Assembly: GCF_045679555.1 (NCBI RefSeq) | Contig: NC_092093.1 | Location: 61,954,365 to 62,018,364 of the forward strand | Length of the DNA stretch: 64,000 bases | Origin: Salvelinus alpinus | Taxonomy: Eukaryota > Chordata > Actinopteri > Salmoniformes > Salmonidae | Direction: 5' to 3' | In this document: piece after piece, positions 45,627 through 56,068 of the stretch | Layout: every line of letters starts with the position of its first letter | Numbering within the stretch: the first letter of the stretch is position 1 | Position numbers and translations under genes: made by a program | The notes under the pieces: model-generated | Databases searched by the model: none | Told to the model about the DNA's origin: nothing | Seen by the model: only the letters and a program-made list of their open reading frames with translations

Positions 45627-46632
45627 GAGTTTGTCATCAGAGAAGGTGGAGTTTGTTCTTCTTCTGGATCCTGCTGGAGAGCTACTGGGTAGGTAAGCTT
45701 TTGCTTCAACCCCATCATTACACACCTCGTTAACGCTAATCAAGGTGAGCAGTAGAATCAGGTGTCCTAGCTAAGGGTTGGGGAGAAAGCTTGCAGGAGG
45801 GTACCTCTTCAGAAGGAGGGATGGGTAAACCTAGACTACACATTTCATTAATCTGAGAAATTGTGGTGTAGGCCTATTAAGATTATATGAAAAAGTGTTA
45901 AAATCTTATAAATCGACACCACTTTCATGCAAGTCCTAACTAATCACTGTGATTTATTTTCTCAGTGGAAGCTAATGAATTTCATGCTTAAAGATAAGGG
46001 TGACTTCATCTGCTCGTGGGAAATGGGGAAGTGGGAAGTCCGACATGAATGTGTTCACCTGCCTTTGAAGTCCGAAAAATCAGATTGTAGCTAGATAGCT
46101 AACTTTAGTATTAGCTAACTTGCTTAAACTAGCAACATTCTCCATATTGATAAGGTTGCAATTGTCAAAATATGATTTGTTGTCATCTTTTGGTTTAAAG
46201 GGTAAAGGTCAGTGGTGAAACGTCACAACTCTGCAACTTGAGTAGGGTAACACCAGTTTCTCAGAGTTTCTCACTTGGAGGGTCGTTCAAGTGAAATTTT
46301 CCGCTGGGAACAGTCCTTGCTATCTGGGATCCTTGGGACATCCCTACCCCATTGAAGTAGAAATTGAAAATGGTTAAATAAGGGTTATGATTAAGGTTAG
46401 GTTTAGGGTTGGAGTTGGGACATCCCAGTGAACTACGAGCTTCCGACAACGCGGAATTAGACCTGGAACAAAGTTGGTATATTCTTTATAGTTTACTCTT
46501 TTATTTAATATGGTTATAAACCTCTATGCCTTAAATGTATTGTGTCTATGTATGTTGCTACTCTATTTGCTGTTTTGCTGTAGGATATATAGTTTAATAA
46601 TTCCACTCAAGATGTAGCTAGCTTCATGCCCT
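45627..46632. other. Non-coding DNA
   Basis: A TTAGGGTT-like short segment at about 46380-46415 resembles the SINE tail at 12200; otherwise nothing recognised. Confidence 0.5.
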
Positions 46633-46830
46633 GACTTTGTACACACAGTACATTGTTTTCATTTTACAATACATTTTCTCCAGATACAGGCTATAAAAAT
46701 ATATATATTCTCCTTGTAGATATCTTGTGTGATTTCTAGTGAAAAATTGGTTAAACAAGTCAATGTATATGGCAATAGAGGAGGGAGATTGAAGGATAAG
46801 GACACTTTAGACAAGCTTAAATAACACCTA
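46633..46830. repeat. Diverged duplicate A, copy 2
   Basis: Matches 43262-43440 (shared GTACACACAGTAC, AATAGAG..GGGAGATTG and GGATAAGGACACTTT). Confidence 0.7.
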
Positions 46831-46887
46831 CCTATCTGTCTAGTGCGTTATGATAAGGGATAATCAACGAGGGGCTATTCGTTCTAT

Positions 46888-46972
46888 GGAAAATAATGAA
46901 CAACGTGGAAGGTGTGCCCCACGACTTGCTAGCGGAATGGAACTGACCTTCCACGGAGTTGCATTATTTTCC
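46888..46972. repeat. Foldback, 26-bp arms
   Basis: GGAAAATAATG..CGTGGAAGGT and its complement enclose a short centre; probably a MITE core. Confidence 0.7.
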
Positions 46973-47139
46973 AAATAACGCACAGGGCCCGAGAAATAGA
47001 CTTGCTAGTTTAGCTAACAAACCCATTATGAAAATAAAATTCAACAATGCCAATAATGTTTTCAACTGCCAAACTATACCTTTACTATTACAATAATTTT
47101 TATACATCTATATATTTTTATTTTATTTATATACATATA

Positions 47140-48323
47140 CAGTACCTGTCAAAAGTGTGGACGCACCTACTTATTCAATGGATTTTCTTTATTTTTACTA
47201 TTTTCTACATTGTATAATAATAGTGAAGACATCAAAACTATGGGAAAAAAAGCTAATCAAAATAGATTTGAGATTTGAGATTTTTCAAAGTAGCCACCCT
47301 TTGCCTTGATGACAGCTTTGCACACTCTTGGTATTCTTTCAACCAGCTTCATGAGGTAGTCACCTGGAATGCTTTGCCAACAGTCTTGAAGGAGTTCCCA
47401 CATATGCTGAGCACTTGTTGGCTGCTTTTCCTTCACTCTGCGGTCCAAGTCATCCCAAACCATCTCAATTGGGTTGAGGTTGGGTGATTGTGGAGGCCAG
47501 GTCATCTCATGCAGCACTCCATCACTCTCCTTCTTGGTCAAATAGTCCTTGCACAGCCCGGAGGTATGTTTTGGGTAATTGTCCTGTTGAAAAACAAGTG
47601 ATAGTCCCACTTATCGCAAATCAGATCGGATGGCGTATTGCTGCAGAATACTGTGGTAGCCATGCTGGTTAAGTGTGCCTTGAATTCTAAATAAATCACT
47701 GACAGTGTCACCAGCAAAGCACCCCCACACCATCACACCACCTCCTCCATGCTTCACGGTGGGAACCACACATGCGGAGATCATCCGTCACCTACTCTAC
47801 ATCTCAGAAAGACACGGCTGTCTCAAATTTGGACTCATCAGACCAAAAGACAGATTTCCACCGGTCTAATGTCCATTGCTCCTGTTTCTTGGCCCAAGCA
47901 AGTCTCTTCTTCTAATTGGTGTCCTTTTTGTAACAATTCGACCATGAAGGCCTGATTTCACACGGTCTCCTCAGACACATCGCAACATCAACTGTTCAGT
48001 TACTCTGTGAAGCATTTATTTGGGCTGCAATCTGAGTTGCAGTTAATTGGCGATGTCTGAGGCTGGTAACTCTAATGAACTTCTCCTCTGCTGCAGAGGT
48101 AACTCTGGGTCTTCCTTTCCTGTGGCGGTCCTCATGAGAGCCAGTTTCATCATAGCGCCTTTTGGTTTTGTGACTGCACTTAAAGAAACTTTCAAAGTTC
48201 ATAACATTTTATGGATTGACTGACCTTCATGTCTTAAAGTAATAATGAACTGTCATTTCTCTTTGCTTATTTGAGCTGTTCTTACCATAATATGGAATTG
48301 GTCTTTTACCAAATACTGATATA
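47140..48323 (-). mobile_element. Tc1 family CAGTACCTGTCAAA, one end intact
   Basis: The left end follows TA at 47138. The transposase is on the minus strand in pieces: 47996-48202 (NFESFFKCSHKTKRRYDETG, then RGRPRVTSAAEEKFIRV) and 47257-47610 (VFQQDNYPKHTS and SPNLNPIEMVWDDLDRRV). Frameshifts lie between. The other end is lost where the next Tc1 begins. Confidence 0.8.
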
Positions 48324-49854
48324 CACTGCTCAAAAAAATAAAGGGAACACTAAAATAACACATCCTAGATCTGAATGAATGAAATATTCTTATTAAATAC
48401 TTTTTTCTTTACATAGTTGAATGTGCTGACAACAAAATCACACAAATTATCAATGGAAATCAAATTTATCAACCCATGGAGGTCTGGATTTGGAGTCACA
48501 CTCAAAATTAAAGTGGGAAACCACACTACAGGCTGATCCAACTTTGATGTAATGTCCTTAAAACAAGTCAAAATGAGGCTCAGTAGTGTGTGTGGCCTCC
48601 ATGTGCCTGTATGACCTCCCTACAACGCCTGGGCATGCTCCTGATGAGGTGGCGCCAACTCCTGGACAGTCTGTGGTGCAACGTGGCGTTGGTGGATGGA
48701 GCGAGACATGATGTCCCAGATGTGCTTAATTGGATTCAGGTCTGGGGAACGGGCGGGCCAGTCCATAGCATCAATGCCTTCCTCTTGCAGGAACTGCTGA
48801 CACACTCCAGCCACATGAGGTCTAGCATTGTCTTGCATTTGGAGGAACCCAGGGCCAACCGCACCAGCATATGGTCTCACAAGGGGTCTGAGGATCTCAT
48901 CTCGGTACCTAATGGCAGTCAGGCTACCTCTGGCGAGCACATGGAGGGCTGTGCGGCCCCCAAAGAAATGCCACCCCACACCATGACTGACCCACCGCCA
49001 AACCGGTCATGCTGGAGGATGTTGCAGGCAGCAGAACGTTCTCCACGGCGTCTCCAGACTCTGTCACGTCTGTCTCATGTGCTCAGTGTGAACCTGCTTT
49101 CATCTGTGAAGAGCACAGGGCGCCAGTGGCGAATTTGCCAATCTTGGTGTTCTCTGGCAAATGCCAAACGTCCTGCACGGTGTTGGGCTGTAAGCACAAC
49201 CCCCACCTGTGGACGTCGGGCCCTCATACCACCCTCATGGAGTCTGTTTCTGACCGTTTGAGCAGACACATGCACATTTGTGGCCTGCTGGAGGTCATTT
49301 GGCAGGGCTCTGGCAGTGCTCCTCCTGCTCCTCCTTGCACAAAGGCGGAGGTAGCGGTCCTGCTGCTGGGTTGTTGCCCTCCTACGGCCTCCTCCACGTC
49401 TCCTGATGTACTGGCCTGTCTCCTGGTAGCGCCTCCATGCTCTGGACACTACGCTGACAGACACAGCAAACCTTCTTGCCACAGCTCGCATTGATGTGCC
49501 ATCCTGGATGAGCTGCACTACCTGAGCCACTTGTGTGGGTTGTAGACTCCGTCTCATGCTAACACTAGAGTGAAAGCACCGCCAGCATTCAAAAGTGACC
49601 AAAACATCAGCCAGGAAGCATAGGAACTGAGAAGTGGTCTGTGGTCACCACCTGCAGAACCACTCCTTTATTGGGGGTGTCTTGCTAATTGCCTATAATT
49701 TCCACCTGTTGTCTATTCCATTTGCACAACAGCATGTGAAATGTATTGTCAATCAGTGTTGCTTCCTAAGTGGACAGTTTGATTTCACATAAGTGTGATT
49801 GACTTGGAGTTACATTGTGTTGTTTAAGTGTTCCCTTTATTTTTTTGAGCAGTG
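48324..49854 (-). mobile_element. Tc1 family CACTGCTCAAAAAAATAAAG, full length
   Basis: 1531 bp, TA on both sides (48322-48323 and 49855-49856), inverted ends CACTGCTCAAAAAAATAAAG. Both ends are intact, so it could still be moved in trans. Confidence 0.95.
48620..49557 (-). pseudogene. Tc1 transposase, broken in the middle
   Basis: From ATG 49557: [20 protein letters not shown], the helix-turn-helix [19 protein letters not shown], a basic [10 protein letters not shown] stretch and [15 protein letters not shown] (first D), then a TGA near 49080. The rest is in another frame from 48979: QMQDNARPHVAG (second D) and SPDLNPIKHIW, where the catalytic Glu position reads Lys (NPIKHIW instead of NPIEHIW). 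So frame and active site are both damaged. Confidence 0.85.
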
Positions 49855-49876
49855 TATATAAATATATATATAAAAA

Positions 49877-50582
49877 GTCAGTAAAAAAAGAAACGTCCCA
49901 TTTTCAGGACCCTGTCTTTCAAAGTTAATTCGTAAAAATCCAAATAACTTCACATATCTTCATTGTAAAGGGTATAAACACTGTTTCCCATGCTTGTTCA
50001 ATGAACCATAAACAATTCATGAACATGCACCTGTGGAACGGTCATTAAGACACTAACAGCTTACAGACGGTAGGCAATTAAGGTCACAGTTATGAAAACT
50101 TAGGACACTAAAGAGGCCTTTCTACTGACTCTGAAAAACACCAAAAGAAAGATGCCCACGGTCCCTGCTCATCTGCGTGAACATGCCTTGGGTATGCTGC
50201 AAGGAGGCATGAGGATGTGCAGATGTGGCCAGGGCAATTAATTGCAATGTCCATACTGTGAGACGCCTAAGACAGCGCTACAGGGAGACAGGGCGAACAG
50301 CTGATCGTCCTCGCAGTGGCAGACCACGTTTAACAACACCTGCACAGGATCGGTACATCTGAACGTCACACCTGCGGGACAGGTACAGGATGGTAACAAC
50401 AACTGCCCGAGTTACATCAGGAACGCACAATCCCTCTCTTAGTGCTCAGACTGTCCACAATAGGCTGAGAGAGGCTGAACTGAGGGCTTGTAGGCCTGTT
50501 GTAAGGCAGGTCCTCACCAGACATCACTGGCAAACAACGGGCACAAACCCACCGTCGCTGGACCAGACAGGACTGGCAAAAA
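49877..50582 (+). mobile_element. Tc1 family AGTCAGTAAAAAAAGAAACG, 5' half
   Basis: The left terminal region and first part of the transposase are present (LSAQTVHNRLREAELRACRP; RQVLTRHHWQ). Truncated after AGGACTGGCAAAAAGT, where a different Tc1 begins. Confidence 0.75.
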
Positions 50583-50906
50583 GTGGACAGGTGTCTTATA
50601 CAGGTAACAAACTGAGATTAGGAGAACTTTAAGAGTGTGCTCCTAATCTCAGTTTATTACCTGTATAAAAGACACCTGGGAGACAGAAATCTTTCTGATT
50701 GAGAGGGGGTCAAATACTTATTTCCCTCATTAAAATGCAAATCAATTTATAACATTTTTGACATGCGTTTTTCTGGATTTTTTTGTTGTCATTCTGTCTC
50801 TCACTGTTCAAATAAACCTACCATTAAAATTATAAACGGATAATTTCTTTGTCAGTGGGCAAACGTACAAAATCAGCAGGGAATCAAATACTTTTTTCCC
50901 TCACTG
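50583..50906 (-). mobile_element. Tc1 family CAGTGAGGGAAAAAAG, terminal fragment with foldback
   Basis: The right edge TTTTTTCCCTCACTG is followed by TA at 50907. The inner side has a ~36-bp foldback (AGGTGTCTTATACAGGTAAC with its complement, 50590-50680). Confidence 0.75.
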
Positions 50907-50908
50907 TA

Positions 50909-50978
50909 TCTATTCCTCAAGAACCTCTATTTCCCATAACACTTCATTGATTGACTGCTGCTGTTATGTCACTTCAGG
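50909..50978. repeat. Diverged duplicate B, copy 2
   Basis: Matches 45036-45104 (CCATAACACTTCATTGATTG in both). It directly follows the TA of the Tc1 fragment. Confidence 0.75.
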
Positions 50979-51602
50979 ACACAGACCTGTGGGGTGGAAA
51001 TGGTTTGCAGTCAACCATAATGAGAGAGTGAGTCATTTGGTGTGGGTATTGTACTGCAAATGCTTTTAAGATGGGAAATTATTGCAAATTCCAAATGCAC
51101 ATGGGGATGCACACCCACTTTTTCAGGTGGTTTGTTGTGATTGGGATTTCTAGATCTGTTGTGTATGTGGTCGTGCCTATATTTCGTGACTAACTTGCAC
51201 TCATACAAACAAAAACCTCAGTATGGGATCCTTTGATCTTCTTCCCACTGAATTTGTTATGTAATGCTGCCAGTCTCTTTGTCTTCACACAAATTACCAT
51301 GGGACATTTTCTGCCTGTGCTCATCTTTCAGTTGTGCTGCTGGTCCACAGATTTAGGATTGTCATGGATGATGGAAACAAAACAGGATGGTTCTACAGAG
51401 AATTATGAGTCTTTTTTAAATGAAAAGATTGCAAAGTAAAAGATTGTGAAATTAAATGACAGATTGTAAAGATAACCGTTCATGTGAAGTAAAAATTGCT
51501 TATATTTTGTTGCCTACGACAACAATTTTAGCCTACCCATCAGCTTTCAGCAGTACATTAAATTGAATAGGCTTATGTTGAATTTCATTTGCTGCCTAGT
51601 TT

Positions 51603-51604
<2 letters not shown>
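50979..51604. other. Non-coding DNA upstream of the LASP-family gene
   Basis: No repeat or exon recognised. Confidence 0.5.
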
Positions 51605-51672
<68 letters not shown>

Positions 51673-51691
51673 ATATATATATATATATATA
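51605..51691. repeat. CT and TA microsatellites
   Basis: About 31 CT units (51605-51666) and a TA run (51674-51691). Confidence 0.95.
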
Positions 51692-51987
51692 AAGAACGCA
51701 GGAACATCATGTGGTCCTCGCTTGGCGCTGTCGCTGAATCAAACAGCTTGGATCGTGGTAGGTGCTGTGTCACACAAGCAGCCACAGTTTACGTCTGTTC
51801 AATTGTAATGCGGCATCCACTCAGGACAGGATAGTGACTGTGCGAACTCTGAGAGACGCGCTACTTTGTTTATTTCTACCGACTTGACCTCGGGATGTGA
51901 AGTAAAGCTGTTACCAGATTTCAAAGAACTATTTGCACACTAATACATTTGATTTATTGTCGTGGGGAATAAGACGCATATTTGAAA
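51692..51987 (+). promoter_or_regulatory. 5' region of the LASP-family gene
   Basis: The 296 bp before the start codon, free of repeats. Must contain 5'UTR and probably the promoter, but no TATA box in a convincing position was seen. Confidence 0.4.
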
Positions 51988-52056
51988 ATGAACCCTCTGT
52001 GTGCGCGCTGTGGGAAAATTGTCTATCCGACGGAGAAAGTCAACTGCCTTGATAAG
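51988..52056 (+). CDS. lasp1: LASP-family LIM and SH3 protein, exon 1
   Basis: LASP proteins bind actin through nebulin repeats and link it, via an SH3 domain, to adhesion and cytoskeletal partners. The ATG at 51988 opens [20 protein letters not shown] then LDK, the first half of the LIM zinc-binding domain (C5, C8). The exon is 69 nt and stops in phase 0 at the donor AAG|GTGAGA. This agrees with the strongly conserved LASP1 and NEBL/LASP2 starts. Which of the two paralogues it is cannot be settled from the LIM half; the symbol is provisional. Confidence 0.85.
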
Positions 52057-52333
52057 GTGAGATGATCACAATTTCAATGCACTCATATGATTATGTCTAT
52101 ATCAGAATTGACTACAGTGTATTTCAGCAGCCTGTTAGTGGGTTTAAAAAAAACTTTGATTCAAACTTCTCTTTGGCCACATAGTCTAATTTTACAGAAC
52201 AGCGAGTGCACTGCTAAGCACAAAACCAGAATAGCCTACATTTGACTATACCAAAAGTTTTGTAGTGTGGTTTTGCTTAGCTTGTGTTACACTCATGATA
52301 TGTGTATTATAATAGAATATCTATTGTAGTATA

Positions 52334-52422
52334 CACTCTCAGAAAAAGGGTTCCGTCTCCTATGGGGAAAGCTGAAAAACCCTTTTAGGTTCTAGATAGC
52401 ACCTTTTCCCCCCCTAAGAGTG
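52334..52422. mobile_element. MITE, ends CACTCTCAGAAAAAGGG
   Basis: TA on both sides, inverted ends CACTCT.AG and CTAAGAGTG, internal GGGTTCC/GGTTCTAG blocks. 89 bp, in the first LASP intron; probably a deletion derivative. Confidence 0.7.
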
Positions 52423-53139
52423 TAGGAGGATATTGAGCATCATATTGACATGGCAAGGGGATGGGATAGCCTACAAGTTTACCCTTTATCCCCTGAAGGA
52501 CATATTCTCAGATTTGCTCAATAGGGAATGACTGGCATTTTCTTGCGTGTGATCCTTTATTTATTTTTTACCTGCTCTTCCTTTTTGTGCACTTGGATCA
52601 AAATATGAATTCTGGTTTATGGTTGAATATGGCCTACAACTAGTTAATGATCGATTTAATAGCCACTTTGCATTATTTTTGTCTATGTCAGACCTAGGAT
52701 CTATGCTACCACTACTACTACTATTACAGTTTAATAATAGAAAGGTCCTTTAGGAGTGAGCGTCTTATGTCGAAGTTGTCAAACCCAACCCCTTTATCTT
52801 GACCCCTTTTGTAAACCATCAACCCTTGGCTCTACTTTTTCCACAGGCCTGCCCATTACCTAAACCCCAAACCCTTGTCCTGGCCATATGGCCCTATGGA
52901 ACCCATGTGGCCCACTTTCTGAGGACGTCACACACACGTTACATCATGCACATGAAATCCACGTGAACACATCATGGGCACTGAATACTGTATGGCACCC
53001 ATCCAAACAAATCCATGGCGGAAACGCCAGTGGACAGTCGTAGCACCTGTATATCTGCAACCAAATGCATGGCCTATTGTAGGCCGACAGCTCAGAACCC
53101 TATACATCAGAGACATATATTCTTAGTAAAATGATTTAC
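52423..53139. other. LASP intron 1, unique sequence
   Basis: Nothing recognised. Confidence 0.5.
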
Positions 53140-53603
53140 TGTCACGTTCCTGACCTGTTTTCCGTTGTTTTTGTGTGTGTTTAGTATGGTCAGGGCGTGA
53201 GCTGGGTGGGTAGTCTATGTTATGTGTTTCTATGTTGGGTTCAATGTGTTGCCTGATATGGTTCTCAATTAGGGGCAGGTGTTTGATGTTTCCTCTGATT
53301 GAGAACCATATTAAGGTAGGCTGTTCACACCGTTTGTGGGTGGGTGATTGTCTTCCGTGTTTGTGTTTGTTACCACACGGGACTGTATCGTTTGTGCTAG
53401 TCTGTACCTGTTCGTGCGTTCTTCGTGTTTATGTAAGTTCTTATGTTCAGGTCGGTCTACGTCGTTTGTTGTTTTGTAATTTCTCAAGTGTTTTTCGTGT
53501 TTCGTCTTGCTTTAATAAATCTTCATGTATTCATCAACCGCTGCGTTTTGGTCCGATCCCTACTCCTCCTCTTCAGACGAAGAGGAGGAGAACAGCCGTT
53601 ACA
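53140..53603 (+). mobile_element. Solo LTR with TTTAC target duplication
   Basis: 464 bp, starts TGTCACG and ends CGTTACA, with TTTAC at 53135-53139 and 53604-53608. AATAAA at 53514-53519. It has a long stem-loop at 53260-53307 like that of the element at 32348, and a perfect 12-bp hairpin at 53563-53590. No interior remains, as expected after LTR-LTR recombination. Confidence 0.9.
53260..53307 (+). promoter_or_regulatory. Conserved LTR stem-loop, second family
   Basis: Arm GGTTCTCAATTAGGGG (53260-53275), a 16-nt loop, and arm CCTCTGATTGAGAACC (53292-53307). All 16 positions can pair in RNA, two as G-U. Same size and position type as at 32507. Confidence 0.65.
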
Positions 53604-53788
53604 TTTACTCAATTTAGAATCAGTAATTTCCTCAGAATGAGTTGAAATAGATAACCTTTGTTTAATTAATAAACCTTTCTTCTTGAGGACCTTACTAATT
53701 CACAAACTGGTCGTTTTTGTTTAGAACCACTTGGTTGTGATAATAGAAATCTGGAATATCGGTCATCTCTGCGCCTCCCAACTAATTG

Positions 53789-53977
53789 AGGGGCGGCAGG
53801 TTGCCAAGTGGTTAGAGCGTTGGGCCGGTAACCAAAAGGTTTCTAGATCGAATCCCTAGCTGACAAAGTAAAAATCTGTCGTTCTGCACTTGAACAAGGC
53901 AGTTAACCCACTGTTCCTAGGCTGTCTTTGTAAATAAGAATTTGTTCTCAACTGACTTGCCTAGTAAAATAAAGGCC
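53789..53977 (+). repeat. HpaI-type SINE
   Basis: tRNA-like head (GGCAGGTTGCCAAGTGGTTA; B box GATCGAATCC), body with GAACAAGGCAGTTAACCCAC and the tail ACTGACTTGCCTAGTAAAAT. In LASP intron 1, 54 bp before exon 2. Confidence 0.9.
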
Positions 53978-54031
53978 ATTATTCATTCACTATGATTTGA
54001 CTTGAAATATAATTTGTGTTTTCTTTTCCAG

Positions 54032-54126
54032 AATTGGCATAAAGGATGCTTCCACTGCGAGGTGTGTAAGATGACTCTGAACATGAAGAACTACAAAGGC
54101 TACGATAAGAAGCCCTACTGCAATGC
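54032..54126 (+). CDS. lasp1: LASP-family gene, exon 2 (second half of LIM domain)
   Basis: Acceptor TTTCTTTTCCAG, then [20 protein letters not shown] and [12 protein letters not shown], and a donor GC|GTGAGTG in phase 2. The zinc ligands (H and C of [11 protein letters not shown], and the C of KPYCN) complete the LIM domain started in exon 1 when joined in phase 0. The family continues with HYPKQSFT and the nebulin repeats. That exon was not found in the remaining 9.9 kb, so intron 2 leaves the window. Confidence 0.9.
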
Positions 54127-54668
54127 GTGAGTGTCGTTGCTATAGCTAATTATTTGCTTTGGTTTTAGGGCTTGTCAGGGGTCTTAAAGAGTTTTGTTGA
54201 TTAAGTGGTAGATGTAGAGTATGGACACATGGGAATTAATGGGCAATGCATGTATAGTGTAGGTGATTTGAGAATTTCCTAAAAAGTCAGTGTTACAGTA
54301 CAGGGGAGATAGTTCATGCATGTGAGAGAAAAGGCCCTGTCCTCGTCTCCAAAGCCTGGATGATCTACCAGTAATCTCAGGCTTGTTACATCTGAAACAC
54401 ACACATGATGTGTCTGGTTTTCCCTGGCTCTTCTTTAGGGCAAAGCTCTCAGATGAGAAATAAAAGAGTAGGCTGGAGACTGGCCTGTTGCATAGAACAA
54501 CATGGCAACTAGGGCCTTCTATCAGAGAGCACAACAAGTCTATTTCAGTCCCCCAGCATGAAAGGAGATGGAGAGCCAATGCTTCTGCCTAGTTTTCTGC
54601 TTTGTGTTTCTCTTAACCATTCAGAAAAACAGCCCTTGGCTTTAAACAGGCTCTTGTAGCACACGATT
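54127..54668. other. LASP intron 2, unique sequence
   Basis: No repeat recognised. Confidence 0.5.
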
Positions 54669-54800
54669 CATACACAGGGAGGGAGAGAGGGATGGATGGA
54701 TGGATGGAGGGATGGAGGCTAGAAAGAGAGGGATAGATGGAGGGAGGGATAGATGGAGGGAAAGAGGGATGGATAGAGGGATGGATGGATGGATATACAC
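54669..54800. repeat. GGAT/GGAG-rich simple repeat
   Basis: Degenerate array of GGAT and AGGG units. Confidence 0.85.
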
Positions 54801-54862
54801 ACACAATTACAGTAGTGCAATTACTGTTTCTTCTTTCTATATAAAGCACAGCCCATGTGCTT

Positions 54863-55108
54863 GGTTAACTTTACCAAGCTCTTGATCCGAACTGCAGGGT
54901 TACCTCTACCAAGCTCTTGATCCGAACTGCAGGGTTACCTCTATCAAGCTCTTGTTCTGAACTGCAGGGTTACCTCTACCAAGCTCTTGATCCGAACTGC
55001 AGGGTTACCTCTATCAAGCTCTTGTTCTGAACTGCAGGGTTACCTCTATCAAGCTCTTGTTCTGAACTGCAGGGTTACCTCTACCAAGCTCTGGTTCCGA
55101 ACTGCAGG
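54863..55108. repeat. 35-bp minisatellite, about seven copies
   Basis: Unit TTACCTCTACCAAGCTCTTG..GAACTGCAGGG with two variants (GATCC and GTTCT), in the alternating pattern seen in unequal-exchange arrays. Confidence 0.9.
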
Positions 55109-56015
55109 GAAGGGGAGTATGCACGCCCACTTAGCTGAACAAGTGTGGGTGAGATTAAGGGTCAGATTCTGGTGCTAGTGTGGATGTATAGTGCAGTTTG
55201 TTCAAGAAGAACACCTCCAGCATTTCAATAATAACATTTTAAAGTGAATTGAATCTGCTGTCCTTGTATTGTTATTGATAGGGTTGTGTGTAAAGGTGGT
55301 CCATACCACTCTTGCCAATGAGCAGATTCATTGTAGCCTTCATCTGAACAATATATAAGGCATAGACAATATATATTTGCTGTATTATCAGTGCATACAC
55401 AGTAGAAATGCCCAAACTGTTTTTCATCAAAGTCTTGTTTTGTGTCATTTCAACATATTTGTTTAGAGAAGTCCCGAAGAAAATACTGTGTTATAGAGCC
55501 ATAGAGGTGAGTGTACCGAAACACAGCCTCTAAATCTGCAAACAGAATACACTTAGTCCTAACCTCCTCACACACCCTATAGCATTTACTTTATGGCTGC
55601 TTTGGGTGAAAATGACTCTGACTTTTAGGGCCATAAAGCTGTTTCTTCTCCCAGTGGGGGAGACTAATACTTTGTTTCACCCAAGCCCACCTATTTAATT
55701 ATGATACTATACCTCTCCATAGCCTCTAGAAGCCTTTAGTGTTCTGACTATATTCCCTACGTGACGGGGCCAATAGAAAGATCATAGCAACGGATGTTGA
55801 ACTGTGCCTGAAAACAAACAAATGTTGTATATGTCTGTGCATGTTTGAAAAATGGCACACACTTTGTCATGGTGATTAGTGTCAGTGAAATGAAGCTGTT
55901 CCTCAATATGTTGGAGTGGTTCACTCTTTTAAGCACCACCCCCACGGTTTCCAAACCTTGGGTCAGTACCTTTTAAAGGTTCTTATAATAGCCAAGGTTC
56001 TTGGGACTCTCTTTC

Positions 56016-56068
<53 letters not shown>

